Shown here: one piece after another, positions 5,587 through 6,459 of the stretch
Numbering within the stretch: the stretch's first letter is position 1
How the letters are laid out: each line of letters begins with the position of its first letter
DNA from: Bacteroidales bacterium
Lineage (GTDB): Bacteria > Bacteroidota > Bacteroidia > Bacteroidales > P3
Direction of reading: 5' to 3'
DNA length: 6,459 bases
Assembly: GCA_016281475.1 (NCBI GenBank)
Contig: JAEEIS010000106.1
Location: forward strand, 1 to 6,459
Position numbers and translations under genes: made by a program
Notes under the pieces: generated by a model
Database searches by the model: none
The model's input: the letters and a program-made list of their open reading frames with translations, nothing else
What the model was told of the DNA's origin: nothing

Positions 5587-6459
5587 CTAATACAACAACC
5601 CAAATGTCCAAAGCGGAATGGAGATTCCGTGGCCATATTCAATGTCATCCTTCACAATATAGCCATTCGGCACATCCTCTATTTGTTTGGCCCCTTTCTT
5701 TTTACCTCCTACCTCAAAGGTTCGTTCCCCTATAACGAAGTCCGACACTTTGGATGAGATGACCTCACTCACCACCCTCGTCTGATTATAGAAGAACGTC
5801 TCCCGTATATTGCCCATATTGGCACTGTCTGAACCCAAGATGTACATCAGATTGGTGTTGTCCACATATATTTTTTCAACTTTACCAAGACTCCGCAAAC
5901 CTCCAGTTTCATCCCGCAGCTGTCCTATCATGCCAGCACGCTCCAAATATAGAAAATAGTCGGGCAACACATTGCGGCTGATACCGATGGCATTGGCGAT
6001 ACTGGAATAATCGGGCTTAAATGGGGCACTCTGCGCCACAATGGACATCAGCCGTCGCAGTTTGCGACCCGTGGAGACCGACAGAGATGCATATTGCGGG
6101 ATGTCGGACTCCAATGTCTGGGTGACAATCTGGTCGAGACGCGATTTGAATGCCCTTTCCATGCTAAAGGGATAATATCCCTCCTGCAGATACTGACGGA
6201 ACAGCGGCAGTGGATGGGGTAGAATGGTGTCGTCAACCTTATTCTCCAATACCTCACCCAACTGGTATTTAGGCATTTTGATTCCATGGAACAATTCTAA
6301 GTATTCACGAAACGAGAGCCCCTGCATAGTGTACATCACGGCACGACGGCTAAGGTCGGCCTGACCACGCAACAAATCAAGCACCGATGACCCTGTGAAC
6401 ACAATATGCAGTGTCCTATGCGCGTCATACATCTCCTTCAATTCAGTAGACCAGTTATG
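5587..6459 (-). CDS. AAA ATPase with DUF4143 C-terminal region, 5' end outside window
   Basis: Minus-strand gene; 290 residues are visible and the frame stays open to the window edge, so the N-terminus with the Walker A and B motifs lies to the right. Visible residue 1 is at position 6459. FTGSS (21-25) is the sensor-like strand, and ADLSRRA (34-40) with GLSFREYL (47-54) is the hallmark of this ATPase group. YLQEGYYP (90-97) opens the DUF4143 part; a winged-helix-like stretch lies at about 152-178 (SSIANAIGISRN, then YLERAGMI). The end, DFVIGERTFEVGGKKKG (240-256) and IPLWTFGLLY, resembles the nuclease-fold C-terminus of the family, but its D/E-x-K residues are uncertain. Such ATPases are common in Bacteroidetes and their roles are poorly known. 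The product is probably cytoplasmic. Confidence 0.9.
   Translation of the reverse strand, partial: HNWSTELKEMYDAHRTLHIVFTGSSVLDLLRGQADLSRRAVMYTMQGLSFREYLELFHGIKMPKYQLGEVLENKVDDTILPHPLPLFRQYLQEGYYPFSMERAFKSRLDQIVTQTLESDIPQYASLSVSTGRKLRRLMSIVAQSAPFKPDYSSIANAIGISRNVLPDYFLYLERAGMIGQLRDETGGLRSLGKVEKIYVDNTNLMYILGSDSANMGNIRETFFYNQTRVVSEVISSKVSDFVIGERTFEVGGKKKGAKQIEDVPNGYIVKDDIEYGHGISIPLWTFGLLY

Noticed and set aside
6439..6441. TTG start codon for the minus-strand ATPase
   Set aside because: The frame continues to the edge with family-like residues (NWSTELK), so this is an internal Leu of a gene cut by the window.

Overview
The window looks like a piece of a Bacteroidales chromosome (Bacteroides/Prevotella type). 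The evidence is a -7 element of the Bacteroidetes TAnnTTTG class (TATTTTTG, 538-545) ahead of the first gene, a secreted pectin-type glycoside hydrolase of the kind found in Bacteroidetes polysaccharide utilisation loci, small lipoproteins with Bacteroidetes-style N-termini, a DUF4143-type ATPase, and the near absence of Shine-Dalgarno sequences. The genus cannot be set from this sequence alone.

Layout. 1-240: gene debris, including what reads as the last residues of an IS5-type transposase. 265-490: three tandem copies of a 75-76 bp unit, each an imperfect hairpin whose arms are made of the same octamer in opposite orientation; an octamer-only tail runs to 502. 538-545: promoter. 569-2542: secreted GH28-family enzyme with a complete first beta-helix domain, an unusual A-rich linker and a second GH28-type N-terminal segment that stops where its beta-helix should begin. 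2570-2604: intrinsic terminator. 2713-3303: unrecognised exported or membrane protein. 3334-3434: a 101 bp element bounded by 18 bp imperfect inverted repeats. 3453-3950 and 4028-4504: two small lipoproteins separated by a strong hairpin; the second is lipocalin-like. 4571-4798 and 4816-5565: two membrane proteins made by a local tandem duplication; the second copy carries an extra helical domain, probably periplasmic, with a CxxC motif. 5587-6459, minus strand: C-terminal 290 residues of an AAA/DUF4143 ATPase that runs off the right edge and converges on the previous gene.

How it fits together. The GH28 gene is a self-contained unit with its own promoter and terminator, and would act on pectic polysaccharide outside the cytoplasm. 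The genes from 2713 to 5565 all point the same way and all appear to encode envelope proteins (one unknown, two lipoproteins, two inner-membrane proteins). Gaps of 66 and 17 nt suggest that 4028-5565 is one transcription unit, but nothing in the sequence ties these genes to a known pathway. The least explained parts are the octamer-hairpin array, the duplicated membrane-protein pair with its CxxC domain, and the fused truncated second GH28 segment. I see no convincing complete new defence or mobile system.
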